Notes: a model not told the origin generated them from the sequence alone. A DNA stretch of 64,000 nt from Aspidapion aeneum (GCA_963576565.1 OY755040.1:22389543-22453542); one strand, 5' to 3'. Shown: positions 1 through 12,223, numbered from the stretch's first letter. A program made the numbers and translations.

Positions 1-445
1 TCAGTTCCCATAAGTCTCTAATATTGTAAGTGTAAAGCCTCCATAAATATGCTCATATGATTATTTTACCATGCAAGGCTGACCTTATAACACAATCAGT
101 TTCAATAAATTTTACATTATGTAGATGACATCTTTCTCTAGATGACACAGTTCAGTTCGTCTGACTACAAAATGAACCCTGAATGTCATTCTGACGCCAA
201 ACATTTGAAATTTTTATGAAAATTATCGATAATTTATACGGTATTACGTGTGATAACTTCAAAACCGAACTTTATGAATTTCAATGAAATGAGAGTAAAA
301 TACTTATTCTTCGACGTCTTAATATTTCACAAAACCGTTTGTCAGTTTAAAATATTATCCGAGAAGAGCGAACACACGCTCTTCTCGAATATTATGTTAA
401 AAATAATAAAAGGTTTATATTTATTTCAAGGTATAAAGGTTATAT
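1..445. other. gene-free AT-rich DNA
   Basis: No coding signature is visible. The only longer open run begins at a GTG, matches nothing I recognise and runs into the foldback element that follows. Confidence 0.5.
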
Positions 446-809
446 ATAACAAAACCATTTCATGTAAAAAAAGCCAAGTACGCGAAAATGGCATTCCGTA
501 AAAAAAATTGAGATAAAAGTAAAGCCAAGTTATCCAATTCAAATTTCAAAATGAAAGGTTCTTACTAGTTTGGAAATGTTTTTTTAAACTTTGCTATTAC
601 AGCAAAACTTCTTTATATTCAATTTAGCAATGTGCGTAAGAGTAATTTACAGCCGTAATAGTCAAGTTTAGAAAAACATTTCCAAACTAGTAAGAACCTT
701 TCATTTTGAAATTTGAATTGGATAAATTGGCTTTACTTATATCTCAATTCTTTTTACGGAATGCCATTTTCGCGTACTTGGCTCTTTTTACATGAAATGT
801 TTTTGTTAT
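446..809. mobile_element. foldback MITE, family A, copy 1
   Basis: Two arms of about 140 bp, near 446-590 and 670-809, are reverse complements with few mismatches. Shared blocks include ATTTCATGTAAAAA, GTACGCGAAAATGGC and ACTAGTTTGGAAA. The spacer of about 80 bp contains a CTTTGC-ATTACAGC block. A second, more diverged copy lies at about 36420-36720 and shares both arms and spacer, so this is a dispersed family. No coding capacity. It is probably a non-autonomous DNA transposon; the target duplication could not be fixed. Confidence 0.75.
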
Positions 810-896
810 GATTTCACGTCTTTTTTAAAGGAATTGGATAATATTTAATTTTTAAAAGTAGTAAAATATGCGGAATATTGTTCAAAACTTTTGCAA

Positions 897-1330
897 TGTC
901 TTACTTCAAATTTTGAGGTTTTTTAATTTTTTCCCATGGTCTTTCATGGTTCCTATCAGCCTTTCAAAGCTCAGCTCTCTAGCATTTCTGAAAATGAGCA
1001 ATATTACTTTTACACAACTTAACATTTATAGGGGAGGGAAGTAATTAAAACTTTGTGGTTTTTTATTTTTTTTTCTATAATTCTATCAGTCGTCCAAAGC
1101 TGGTGGTGGAGAATGTTACTTTTACATAACTTTACATTTATAGGGGAGGGAAGTTAATTAAAATTTGGAGTTTTTAATTTTCTTTTATAGTTTTATCAAA
1201 GTTCCTATCGGCCTTCCAAAGTTCAACTCTCTACCGTTTCTGGAAGTGGGCAATGTTACTTTTACATAATTTTACATTTATAGGGGAGGAGAATAAATTA
1301 TAATTTTGGGTTTTTTTGATTTTTCCAGGG
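897..1330. repeat. imperfect tandem repeat, units of about 110-140 bp
   Basis: A unit containing TTTATAGGGGAGGGAAGT, a T-rich run, a CCTATCAGCC/CTTTCAAAGC block and TTACTTTTACATAA recurs about three and a half times, with the GGGGAGG landmark at about 1030, 1142 and 1281. Units differ by indels, so spacing is uneven. No protein frame is conserved between units. Confidence 0.7.
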
Positions 1331-1369
1331 GTTTGGTCATAATTTCTATCAGTCTGCCAAATTTCAGCT

Positions 1370-1560
1370 TTGTAGCATGTCCACAAGTAGAATTTTGATG
1401 ATCTATACATAAGTGAGTGAGTGGCAATTTCGACGTTTTTTGAAATTTCGTAACTACTTTACTACTTTATGGAATTCCATAAAACTTGGAGGGGTTGTTA
1501 ACTCTATGAACGACTGCGCTTGAGATTCGTAGCTTATTCCGAAGTAGGATTTTAGATAGG
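1370..1560 (+). repeat. dispersed repeat, copy 1
   Basis: A block of about 190 bp containing AGAATTTTGATGATCTATA, a GAGTGGCA-TTCGACGTTT segment and CCATAAAACTTGGAGGGG recurs in reverse orientation at about 26075-26255. It is non-coding. The tandem repeat at 897-1330 abuts it, so both may belong to one element. Confidence 0.55.
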
Positions 1561-3392
1561 TCAAATATCGGCTGAAATGTTTCAAGAAAAGATGGTACGG
1601 CGCGCGAACTTGGCGAGGCACTGCCGTGCCTTCAGATACCCGAGAAGAGCGAAAACAGTTATAACTTGAAAACTAGTTTGTTTTTTCAGAATTTTGTAAT
1701 AAAAATTATTAAAGTATTTTAAGAAGAATAAAACTGTAATCAATTTAATGAATTTAATAAAGATGGTTTTGAACACAATTTATATTTAATTGTAAAGTTG
1801 CCGATAAAATTGCACAAAACACCCTAGATTGTATTTTTTCTAAAAACAAATGTTTTTTGATTAATACTTTTAGCTAATTTTATGATGTAAATAAATTCCA
1901 CAATTTTTTTTACAAAATGTCCAATTAAAATACAGAGTTTAACAATACAAATACAATGGGTCAGTTTGATGACCCTTATCTAGGCAGGACGTGTATTCTT
2001 AACTGCCCGTGAGGTGAGGTGGTGAAAAGTTCACTTTCACGGGTGAACTTGGAACACGTTCACCATCTTTTTACACGGGGAAATGAATCGACCGGTGTAA
2101 GTGCTCACCTTACATCACGTCACGGTCAGTCAAGAATTAAACGTCCAGATCTGGCATTTCAGAGTTTCTTTTGAGGAAGTTTTGACATTCGCCGAAAATT
2201 AATACTCGTGGCGGCACGCCTACATTCTCGATATTGTAATTCGTTATTATCATTAATCGTCATAATAAATAAATTTTATTGTGTATTTACTTTGGTCTAA
2301 AGGGATAAAGAACGTATATAAGCGTCTTGGGTGTTACCCACAATACTATTCTTAGAAAAACGTGAAAAAAATGTGTCTTCCAGTAATTAATCCAGTAATA
2401 AATTCTGGCATTATCTACTTACTGCTTGTTTAATTTGTTTTAAACGTATACAGGGTTGGCAATTTAACAATACTAAAAGGGTTTTCATAACACCGACACA
2501 TTAACACGTCAATACTTATTGCAAACGAGACATCTATACTAATGTTTACGTTTTTCATCCAATAGTTTGTAATGAAATGAAAAAAAAAATCTTCAATTCT
2601 CTTAAGTAATATTAGCAAAATAATTCCTTAATTAATTGCTTACTTTAGTAAATGCTACAAGACATAAAAGCCCGTGTAAAAGTCAAATTGTTATTTTTGT
2701 ACCCAAGTCTACTATTGTACTATTTATTATTTTTAATTATTGCATTAATTTTGTCTTAGATTTTTTCTTTATTTATTAGGCATCCATACCGTAGCGTAGG
2801 CATTTTTATTTTGACTTAAAATGAGTTTTTTGGGTCAAAAAAGACCTAACCAAATTTTGTTATGGTGTCTGTCTTTCCGACTGTCTGTCTGGGACAAGAT
2901 AACGCAAAAACCGATATACCGTTTTTACTTAAATTTTAAAATAGTTTGCCGAACCTGTGGATCAGATTATTAGTTAGTTTTTGGTCCTACTAGGGGCTAT
3001 AAAGAGGTAGTAGGGGGTTTAAATGTTTTATTAATAATCATAATTGGACAACCACAACAGAGCAATTCCACGCCAAGTCATCCAATTTACAAAAAAAGTG
3101 TTGCCGTGACATTTATTTTTTTTCTTAAATCATGCTTACTAAATGAAACAGCATATGCTTAACCACTTTTGCACAATTTTAGATTTTCTAATTCAATTAG
3201 TATGTTGTACACGCATTTGAAAAGTCTAAAAACGGGCAAAATGGAAATTTAAAGAAAAAAATTAGGCTCATAGTAAACAGCACCTAAAAAAAATTAACCT
3301 ATAATTTTAAAAACATGCATAAAAGTGGTGGGTGTGCTTTCGGGCTGTTCGGCCGTCGTCGCACACGTGATGTTAAATTGCATCACAAATTA
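1561..3392. other. gene-free DNA with repeat remnants
   Basis: No gene found. About 1990-2120 has several short inverted GGTGAAC/GTTCACC words. About 2810-3060 resembles tails of dispersed elements (a GTCTGTC run followed by an 'AAAACCGATATACCG' segment). The rest is AT-rich and not interpretable. Confidence 0.45.
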
Positions 3393-3548
3393 CAGGCGTG
3401 GATCTACGGGGGGGATGCCCCCCCCCAAATCTGAAACTTTACTCAGTTTTGACACATAGAATACACCTCCTGGACACTATGCAAAATAGTTTTGTGAAAT
3501 ATTTATTATGATATTTTCCCCCAAATTAAGTTTCTAGATCCGCCCCTG
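3393..3548. mobile_element. hAT-like MITE with G/C-run interior
   Basis: The termini CAGGCGTGGATCTA and TAGATCCGCCCCTG are inverted repeats. The element is flanked on both sides by CAAATTA (3386-3392 and 3549-3555), a 7-bp direct duplication close to the 8 bp expected for hAT insertions. The interior begins with a G7 run followed by a C10 run. Non-coding. Confidence 0.65.
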
Positions 3549-3924
3549 CAAATTAAGGTTTATCAGAAGGTAAAGTTTATTTATATGAGCACTGTTCAAT
3601 AAATTATGATCTAAACTCTCTTTATAAGGTCACTACAGAAATTTTTTAAAAGTTTATTTACTTTTTTAGTAGTTACCTACTGTCATATTTAAAAAATCGG
3701 AAAAGAAGTTAAGTTCTATAATTTCAGAAACCGAACAAATTTTTTTTTTGAGCTTGAAGTAAATTTAGGATCAATAGTTACATCATCCAGAGGAGTGAAA
3801 GAATGGTGTCCAGTTGATGTTTGTTTGAGATTTTAATGTAAAACAAATCGTTTCACAGTACCTCCAAACACACCTCATGAGCTTTTACCATGCGTTAGTT
3901 TTGTACTTAGTTTTTTTTTTTGCC

Positions 3925-4099
3925 CAGTGGCGTATGCAGAAATTTTCCAAGGGGGTTGGGAGAGCGGGCTTGAGTAAAAGCAAAGTCCTGGAAAACCATT
4001 TATTTCTTCTTTCAGAAAAATTCAATCTTTAGGAGAAGTTATTTAATGGTTTTGGAAAGATTAGGCCTCCAACCCCCCTCCCTCCTGCGTACGCCACTG
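3925..4099. mobile_element. hAT-like MITE, CAGTGGCG family
   Basis: It starts CAGTGGCGTATGCAG and ends CTGCGTACGCCACTG, an almost perfect terminal inverted repeat, with G- and C-runs inside each end. The same ends occur at 55133-55222, 57477-57740 and 63793-63977, where 8-bp duplications support a hAT origin. No duplication is recognisable at this copy. Confidence 0.7.
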
Positions 4100-4184
4100 T
4101 TAAACCTGAACAATTTCATTTACCAAAGAAACAAACTAATTAATGTCCGTGTCTCACCAAAAATGTATTCTTAAAACTAAAAAA

Positions 4185-4262
4185 AAATTTCCGACAGTGT
4201 ACGAAGATGGGACTTGAACCCACAAACTAGGATCTCACGCAAAACAGTATGTGGCTATAAAT
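4185..4262 (-). repeat. tRNA-like remnant (probable SINE head)
   Basis: On the minus strand a perfect polymerase III B-box-like motif, GTGGGTTCAAGTCCC, is followed by ATCTTCGTACA. The upstream A-box-like region is degenerate and no full cloverleaf can be drawn. I read this as a decayed tRNA-derived SINE rather than a tRNA gene. Confidence 0.4.
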
Positions 4263-6069
4263 AAGATCCCCTAACGATGATTTTTATACATAATTTTTTT
4301 CCTTTTGCGACTGAAAAAAAAATATGATTTTTTACATGCTTTAACCAAATAGCTTAAAAGTTGATGTTAATTTTTATTATTATTATATTTATTTTTTATT
4401 TAGACGATACATTATCAAGTAAAACAACGCCATAAACTAATTAAATTCGTTTATGACAACGCACAAGCGAAGTTTTAATAGACAGACATGACAATTTTTT
4501 TAGTCAAAAGTTGCCAATTCTGAGGTTTTTGCGGTTTTTTCAATTTTAAAAAATTTAGATTTTTGAAAGCAATAGACCTAGAAATTTTTCTTTTGCCTTG
4601 TATGATAGTCAAGCCACTGAGCTTTAATGTGCGTATAGACTTTTTTTGATGGACCATATTCCGCACCGGTGTAAATAATTAAAAATCGAGAAAATTTTGT
4701 CATGTCAAAAAAGTGAGGTTAATTTTTTTTACATAAGATTTAACACAATAGAAATAAAAAAAAATAAGGCCACAACTGATTTTCTTCTTTTTTTTACTTT
4801 TAAAGTGGCCTGTGAAATACGGAAGGCGACATTAAAAATTAAAATTTGTTAATTTGGTATTCCTAAGGACAATAATAATCAAAATTTGAATTTTTTTCGT
4901 GACTTGGCAGCTACCCCCATTGGATGATTCGGATTGGAGTTACTCAACAGTTAAAGAAACGCAGTTTTCAAATTTAGATTAAGAATAACATTTTAATATA
5001 ATATTTGTCTTAACGTCAAGGTCAAAATGAATAAGAAAAGAAAATCTTCAAAATGTCAAAAACGAGAGCAACTGGAGTAAGTATCATAGTTTCTACAGAT
5101 TGAAAACAAAATTAAAGCAACCTCAACACCCATAACGAGTAGATCTTATGGATGGCTGTAGGTACAGCTGATTTAAAAAAAACTAATACGACTCTTTAAA
5201 GTACTTTTTCCAAAATTTGAGCAGTGTATTCTAAGCCACCATCGGCTTTATCAAAACGTCTGTATTTTAGCAACGGTAGTCCAGAATTTTAACGTAAGCC
5301 GAAGAAAATGTTCTTCTATAAATAAAATATGGATAAAAGAACAATCACTTGAAGGGAAACAAAGATTATTTAACAGGCCAAAAGTAAGTCAAGTTCGAGA
5401 AGATCAGGCTCAGGCGCTACTTTGAGTGCTCTAAAATGACCCTTTCGAGAGAGCAAAGAATGCAAGAATTGTTTCAGTTTCCAGGCAAAAAAGGTCAAAC
5501 TTACTTTTTAAATGTTATTATTTATTATTTATCAAAGCTAATAAGGATATTCAATTTAAAATTTAATTTAATTTAACAGAAACAAGCACGTTATTTTTAA
5601 AAACGACCAAAAATATATTGCCAGCTGGTTTTTATAAAGTTCTATTTTAATTATAATATAAAACCAGGGCTATCAAAATGGACGGGCCACGATACTCCAC
5701 TTTGTTGACGTCACATCTGGGGCTGATTTTTTTTGATGGTCACGTTACGACACAGCTGATTGTCTTTAAAATATTGAAGTTGGAATGACGGTTCATGGAT
5801 ATTTGATTTCTTTTTTAATAAAGCCGTTTTTGAGATTGTTTTTACTTTATTCTGGCAGAACAATTTTTCTTAAATGTATAGTAAGCCCTAATTTTTCATA
5901 GCCGCTTCATTAGCGCACACAAAAATTAAGTTTAAAGCAGAATGTGACAATCACATATGACAAAGTCAAATACATGTCAAATATAACAGTTGGCATGTGG
6001 TACATGGCGGGTAATTTGAATTCAAAATAAGGAATGCTAAACCTTGAAGATTTTAACCTTTTAATCATG
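4263..6069. other. gene-free DNA
   Basis: Long AT-rich stretch without recognisable genes. Around 5675-5765 a segment with CAGCTGATTG, TGACGTCA and TGATGGTCA words matches, in reverse, a segment at about 38085-38165, so at least this part is a dispersed repeat. Confidence 0.4.
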
Positions 6070-6265
6070 TTGCTTCCGTACAAACCTTTGGTGGAATATC
6101 GGGACGGTGTCTGAGAATATTTCACTGAAATTTTGCGGAAATCTGTAGTGCCATTTTGAAAATATCGTAAAAAAACGTCTGACCTCCCATAAGACCCAAT
6201 GTAAAATTCAGCCCCGGCAGAACAGCTGATTTTTTCAGTGTCGTGGCCTCTATTTTTGTGTTGGC
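6070..6265 (-). repeat. dispersed repeat pair, copy 1
   Basis: Read on the minus strand, the block containing GAGGCCACGACACTGAAAAA, TGAATTTTACATTG and a GACACCGTCCCGAT segment aligns with plus-strand 37475-37640 (GGCCACGACCCTGAAAAAAT and so on). The open frames here and at the second copy do not share a reading frame, so the conservation is not protein-level. Confidence 0.55.
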
Positions 6266-6344
6266 CTTGTATAAACATGCAAAAGGAAAACCAGTCCTCT
6301 TATTGGACGTCATAACACTACTGTAAAATCTAACTGTCAACCCG

Positions 6345-6390
<46 letters not shown>
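6345..6390. repeat. (AT)n microsatellite
   Basis: An uninterrupted run of AT dinucleotides, more than 20 units, immediately beside the inverted-repeat element that starts at about 6396. Confidence 0.95.
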
Positions 6391-6393
<3 letters not shown>

Positions 6394-6395
6394 TA

Positions 6396-7230
6396 TGGCA
6401 GGAATAATCTGATGGGGAAGAGAGACAGCTGGAAAACACGTTTCCTCTCTTTTTCCAGTGGCGGAGATTTTAATATATATTATAAATATATAATTGCAGA
6501 TAGCTTAGGTATTATGCGGCCAAAACAGGGTTTGATAAATAAAAATAAAATTAGTCTTAAAATAACATTATGAATTACAAACAGTAAAACATTTTTTTTC
6601 CTGTATATAAGTATACATTATACTTACGGTTCATATATTTGTTTTAAACTTTATTATACAAATTCTTTTTAAAAAAAAATTCGCCCTAAAAAGAGCCGAT
6701 TTTTTTTTGTACGAGAGGTCAGGTCAGGTGACTTATTTAAAAAAATATATTATTCAATAGAAATTTCAGTTTCTGAATCTGAATCATCATCGTCTTCAGA
6801 ATCATCAGAGTCTTCCCCAAGCCTGATTATTTTATTATTTTTTCTGTTACTTCTTCCATATATTTGTTTGTTTCCCAATATTTATTTTCAATATCAATCA
6901 CATGCCGTACAAAATTATTCCATAAGTTGAACTTGAAAAATTACAATTATTGCTCCTGCATATTTTAATTTAATTCTGTTACTTACATCTACGCCTCTGA
7001 AAGGTAGTTTTTAAGCGAGGCTCATTAAAATTCAATAAGTACGTGATCGCAAACAATACAAAATGCAATAAAAATGCCGTCTTCGCTTCACTTACCGGGT
7101 GCACACGACTAAATACTTTAAAGTAAAAATTTTCCCTATATAAAACATATGTAAAATTAGTAAACAGATATATTTTTGCATTTTCCATCTCTGTTTTTTG
7201 TCTCTCTTCCCCATCAGATTACCACTGCCA
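6396..7230. mobile_element. inverted-repeat-ended element, TGGCAG termini
   Basis: The left end TGGCAGGAATAATCTGATGG and the reverse complement of the right end (TGGCAGTGGTAATCTGATGG) agree, and both continue GGAAGAGAGACA, giving termini of about 32 bp. The interior of about 770 bp is AT-rich and lacks a convincing coding frame. Consistent with a non-autonomous DNA transposon of unassigned superfamily; no clear duplication. Confidence 0.6.
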
Positions 7231-7689
7231 AACTGTTTACTGTTTAAAATGAAAAACGAGTTTTTCCAGTCGTATCAGATTTTTTTGAAAATCAGCTGTA
7301 TACGTGCCACCTGGCGCCATTTTGTTTTCCCTCTCCATATAATAACATCTAATAACTAAATTTTCAGCAAAAAAATTAAAACTATGGCTATATAGACGGT
7401 TAAATAGCGCGTAAAATAATGCACTCCACCGGCTTCTAAACGTCATGGAAAGCATGGAGTTTCCATGGAAACGGACCGGCTGACTAGAGTGGAATGTGTT
7501 TTCCTTTACGAGGATAAACGACAGAATTAAATTAACACAGACAACTTTTTTCGAGTAGCATGATTTTGTGGCTATCGTTAATTAAGATAACAAAAAATAA
7601 CCATAGCGCCATGTCCGTTATTAAACATAACCAAACAAGTTTTCGTGGCTAATCGGGTAAAAATCAGTTTTTATTTCTCTCATATTTTT

Positions 7690-8245
7690 CCGTGGATTGC
7701 TCGAAAGCGAGGGGGTGAACAGCTAAACCAAAATGCGTACACCGATTGTGAAAATCCACAATCTTTTTCTAAGATTGTGTAAAGATTGTGAGGGATTGTG
7801 GTAAGATTGTGAGGGATTGCGAGGGTTTATGGAAGACTGTGCAACGGTGTAGCGTGCCTGAAAGGGCGGGGGGCGACATTCCAAAAAAACAAAAAAAAAA
7901 AAAAAGAATTGTGGTCATCATGTCTATAGTTTCCTTTGCGAGGGATTGTGAAGGACTGTGGTAAGATTGTGAAAGATTGTCAGGGATTGTGAAGGGTTGT
8001 GGTAAGATTGTGACAGATTGTGAGTGATTGAGACAGACTGTGTAAAGAATGTGAAGGATTGTGGGACGAAGGATTGTGAAAGATTGTGAGTGATTGGGAT
8101 GGATTGTGTAAAGATTGTGAGGGATTGTGAAGGATTGTGGTAAGATTGTGACAGATTGTGAGTAATTGAGAGGGATTGTGTAAAGATTGTGAGAAATGTG
8201 TACACTGATTGTGAGAGCTGTTCACCCCTCGCTCGAAAGCTTATC
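7690..8245. repeat. GGGATTGTG minisatellite inside an inverted repeat
   Basis: Positions 7745-8215 are a degenerate tandem array of a roughly 10-bp word (AAGATTGTGA, GGGATTGTGG and variants). A shared inverted flank bounds the array: CGAGGGGGTGAACAGCT on the left (about 7708-7724) and AGCTGTTCACCCCTCG on the right (about 8217-8232). GTACAC-GATTGTGA also occurs at both edges. Minus-strand open frames rich in S, Q, H, N and T arise only from this periodicity. Confidence 0.8.
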
Positions 8246-9141
8246 CTCACGGGGGTCCAAGAACTAATGGACACCTAATAAGTGTTGACAGTTAACTATT
8301 TAGTCCTTATGGGACTCCTCAGAACACTGCTTAGTCAATGTGCTTGCGAAGTTAATCAGACCGTTTTGTCTCTCATTCTACATCTATAGTGAGAAAACGC
8401 TTGCAAGAAGCGCCATCTACCGAGAGACAACAGAAGCTAGAACAAGAGCAGGCGCGTAATAAACTGCTGTATATATCGATTAACGAAAAGATCGACTGAA
8501 AAGAAAAGAATCCATCCGTGACCTTTGACAGCAGTTTTGTCTTTGAGGTTAGATCAACGCGGATTAGCGTTTTTACCCACCTTCAAGACGTGAGCGTCAA
8601 TTATTTTTAATTTTTAAGCCAGATAAATTTATTATAGTACTAAAATTTACGTTATTAAACATAACAGAATAATAGATCCCGAAGGCTGCGTCGACTCAAA
8701 ATAACGATAATTCTGATTATAGTGAAAAAATGTGCTGACAAAAAAAACCCTAATAAATGTTTTATACATATTTCCCAAATCGTTTTTTGGAATTTTGAAA
8801 GAAGTTCGATACAAATCCTGAGGGTTGCTAATTACCACCATTAACCCCCCAATTTTATGTTACACTTTTTCATCAATGGATGCCTTACTTTCTTAGTAAA
8901 TTTATTTCATATTTATTCTGTTGTCGAAGAATCGATCCTTCTCCAAAGATGCATTCCCTTATCCCCTTTTAAGTAATTTACGGATGGTGAGTCAGATTCT
9001 GAAATTTCCAGAATGACGCTTCAAATAGATGAAATGGACCCTCATAAATATTCAGAATTCCTCTAGGCATTCCTAACACTGGCTGAAATTATTTTTTAAA
9101 TATTTAGTTGTTTAGTCTACTAAATTTTACCATTTTTTATT
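8246..9141. other. gene-free DNA
   Basis: No recognisable coding region, RNA gene or repeat. Confidence 0.4.
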
Positions 9142-9256
9142 GTAAGTATTATAGGTTGTGCTTATTTAAGATATGTATAAAAGAACTTTGCTTACCAACT
9201 TATTAAGTGCATCAATATCAAAAATAATTGTAACATTCCGACATAGCGTTAATGGG
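9142..9256 (+). repeat. 115-bp direct repeat, left copy
   Basis: It matches 10511-10625 over its whole 115 bp with about five substitutions and no gaps by eye. It starts GTAAGTATTATAGGTT and ends ATAGCGTTAATGGG. The flanks differ on both sides of both copies. It lacks TG...CA ends, so it does not look like an LTR. Confidence 0.85.
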
Positions 9257-10510
9257 TCAATCTTGAAATAATGTACACTTTATGAATATATTTTTTGGAT
9301 TAATAATATTTTTGTTTTTTGGAGTTTTTCATTTTTATAAAATTCTTTGATAAAATACTTTTATGTACTATGTCTGTCTAAGATCGTAAACCATGTTTTA
9401 TAGGTTTTTTACCAAAAATAAAAATTAAGGAGTACACGGAAAATACATTTTTAACTACAGAAGTTACTTTGGCTAAAGAATTGTAAATTAGAGAATATGT
9501 ATTACTTTCAGAGCTTAATTGCGCCAAAAAAGTTGAAATTAAGAACATAGTAATTTATATATTTTTTTAAATTTAAATTAAGTAATATCCACAGTGGCAA
9601 AAATGTCCACGGAACGGACACAAACTAAAACATAATGGTAACACGAGTTAAAAACTGCAAAACTTGCTAAGAATCTATCTAGAAAAAATGTTTAATATTA
9701 TTGATGATTTATTTTAATTAAAAAGGTAAAACAATGCTGGTTGAATTCACTTCTGTTGACCTGTCACTTCCATGGACTACCGCTGTCCACAGAAGTGATG
9801 TCCACAGAAGTGATTTTTTACCCCCAATATTTGTTTACAGAATGGAAAATGTTAGGTTAAGTTTCCTTATTTCAACAAGTGAAACATTTTCGCACCATAA
9901 CTTCATATAAACAAAAAAAAATAAAACTGTTTTGGTTTCTTACCCCTTTTATAGACGGCACAGAAGTGATCACACCAGCTTGACGCAAATAATTTCACAA
10001 TATTTTCACTAAAAAATATGAAAAACAAAATATAGCATGACGCTACCGATCAAAAATCGAGGTTATTGGGACGAATACGCATTAAAACATACTAACTGGA
10101 AGCACATAGTTGCCAACATGTCGGAAATTTATTGGATTATTGTGCTGGCCACAGAAGTGACACTGTAGTATGGATACATTTGTTTTGATGGTTTAAAAGA
10201 GGCAAAAATGAAAAATAAATAATTAAAAAATACAGATAGCTAATGCCTGTCATATTGTGATATGCGTATCAACCAAAATAATTTACTTTAAAAATTGTAT
10301 AAGAACCTATAATGAATTGCTACTAAAAAATCACACGTGGTTACGTCTACAGAAGTGATATTTACCTGCATTTTTAAATTATTTTAAATTGTGATTTTCT
10401 TTTTTTCATATATTTTAGGCAGTGGTTTTAAGTGGTTTAACTAGCAGGTTTTTATTAATTCAAAATATGGTGAAAACACCTGTTTGTACACTTTTTCAAG
10501 AATGACCCAA
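9257..10510. other. spacer with recurring ACAGAAGTGAT word
   Basis: Non-coding segment between the two 115-bp repeats. The word ACAGAAGTGA, usually followed by T, occurs at about 9788, 9803, 9960, 10149 and 10350 at irregular spacing, often preceded by GTCC, GTCT or GGCC. No protein frame of note. Confidence 0.5.
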
Positions 10511-10625
10511 GTAAGTATTATAGGTTATGCTTATTTAAGATAGGTATAAAAGAGCTTTGCTTACCATCTTATTAAGTGCATCAATATCAAAAATATTTGT
10601 AACATTCCGACATAGCGTTAATGGG
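10511..10625 (+). repeat. 115-bp direct repeat, right copy
   Basis: Second copy of the repeat at 9142-9256. It is preceded by GAATGACCCAA, so the junction reads CAA|GTAAGTATT, a strong splice-donor-like sequence that the left copy lacks upstream. No matching exon was found. Confidence 0.85.
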
Positions 10626-10639
10626 AGTTGGTACTCCGC

Positions 10640-10815
10640 GTTATTCGACCACAATTTTCTTAGTCCTAGTTTCTTATTATTGTTTTTTTTTGTTTGTTTT
10701 AATTAGTTTTATTACTTTTTTTTGCCATCTTGTCATTAATTAATTACTCTGTAATATTATTGTAAATTGGCTCTGCCGTTGAAATAGAAAAAAAATAAAA
10801 TAATAAATAAAATAA
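10640..10815 (+). repeat. LINE-like 3' tail
   Basis: T-rich segment ending TGTAAATTGGCTCTGCC-GTTGAAATAG followed by A-rich AATAAAATAATAAATA. This resembles the short 3' tail of insect non-LTR elements (a 'GGCTCTGCC' block before a simple A-rich repeat). No coding part is attached. Confidence 0.35.
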
Positions 10816-10894
10816 ATTAATTTTCAGAATTTCAAATAAGAACATTTTTTATTTTCGAGGGCGGCAATTTAAAAAGTCCCCGACTGTACCTATA

Positions 10895-11453
10895 GTAGGG
10901 GAGGCCGTGAAATATTTTGGAACTTATTTTCTTAGTCAGCAAACATTAATAGAATCGTTCAGTGAGCAATTCTAAGGAAAAATGTCTATATAAACCCTTC
11001 CTATTTTCCGATGGGTTTAGTCGCAAAATGCAAAAAAAGCTATGAATTCGAGAAACTTTTTTTTCTTAGTAATGTTTATATGTTTATTAGTGAAAGCTAT
11101 ACTTAAGCTAAGTATAAAAAATGGTATGACTTATCTCTAGATATGGGAAATATCAATGACAAATTTGAAGATTTCATTTTTTGACAATTTTTTTTGGAGA
11201 TATTTCCAATACTTAGAGATTAGTCATACCATTTTTTATACTTATTTCAAGAATAGCTTTTACTAATAAACATGCAATACTGAGAAAAAAGTTCCTCGAA
11301 TTTATAACTTTTTTTGCATTTTGCGCATTAACCCATCGGAAAACACCCGTCTACTCATATAACAAATTTTGCTTACAATTGATCAAGGAACAGTTTTATC
11401 GATGTTTGCTGACTAAAAAAATAAGTTTGCAAAATCTTTACGCCCTCCCCTAC
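10895..11453. mobile_element. foldback MITE, GTAGGGGAGG termini
   Basis: The ends GTAGGGGAGG...CCTCCCCTAC are flanked by TA on both sides (10893-10894 and 11454-11455), a mariner-like duplication. The whole 559 bp folds on itself, with arms of about 270 bp sharing CAGCAAACAT, CCGATGGGTT, TTTTTTTGCATTTTGCG and GGTATGACT/AGTCATACC blocks. No coding capacity. Confidence 0.8.
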
Positions 11454-11455
11454 TA

Positions 11456-12223
11456 CCAATTTTAACATAAAATCTGTTAACGTTACAGTTTGACGTGTTC
11501 CAAAAGTCTATCTTTAACTATAACCTCGACTATAATAATTGATTGATTGATTGAAATGATATTAAACGTTTACAGTGGAGACTGGCCAAAAACACCGTAT
11601 CATAACCTCCTACGATGTCTAATTAATAAGTTTGTATGTAATTTTTGAAAAAGTTTTTATTATATTTTACCTCGGTTTTGACTAAAAATCAAATTCACAT
11701 TTAAAAAAAAAAAGGTTCATTTTCCTGGCAAGATTTTTTTATGAGTCATTCGAGGCGACATATTTTCTACAGAGTTAATGTTAAACAGACATATTACCAA
11801 GCAAATTACAAAATATTTTCATCTCGATTTTTTTGAGAAAAACTAGATCAAGTGTTACTCGAGGTGTTTTCACACACCTGAGACTTTCTCAAAATAAACT
11901 CCGCATTTCAAAAACTCTAAAAATACAAATTTCTTCGAAAACAAACTTATTTGATGTTGAAATGGACACTCGACTCGGTTAGTTTAGTTTCAACTTCCGC
12001 GTTTTTTAAAGTGATTGATGATAACTGAATAACTATTTCGTTACGTAACATTTTTAAGAAGCTTGCTTAACGCTGACATCGAAAAATGTTTAGTTATGTT
12101 TTCTCTGACGCTGAACAAGAATCGCCCCGAAACAATAATAAAAAATATAAAATGATTTTTCCCGTGATTACTAGTTTCTTCTTCAAGTGGCATACAACCC
12201 CTGGTAGGTTTTAGCCTAATTAA
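11456..12223. other. gene-free DNA
   Basis: AT-rich; a GATTGATTGATTGA tract at about 11535-11552 may be the tail of a lost LINE. Otherwise nothing recognisable. Confidence 0.4.

Noticed and set aside
5910..6439. Two overlapping minus-strand frames
   Set aside because: Part lies in a dispersed repeat whose second copy (37475-37640) does not keep the frame, and part in the (AT)n run.
7924..8274. Overlapping minus-strand open frames rich in S, Q, H, N and T
   Set aside because: They arise from the GGGATTGTG array; two frames are open at once, as expected from a repeat and not from a gene.
9142..10625. LTR retrotransposon with 115-bp LTRs
   Set aside because: No TG...CA ends, no primer-binding site or purine tract, no coding sequence between the repeats, no flanking duplication.
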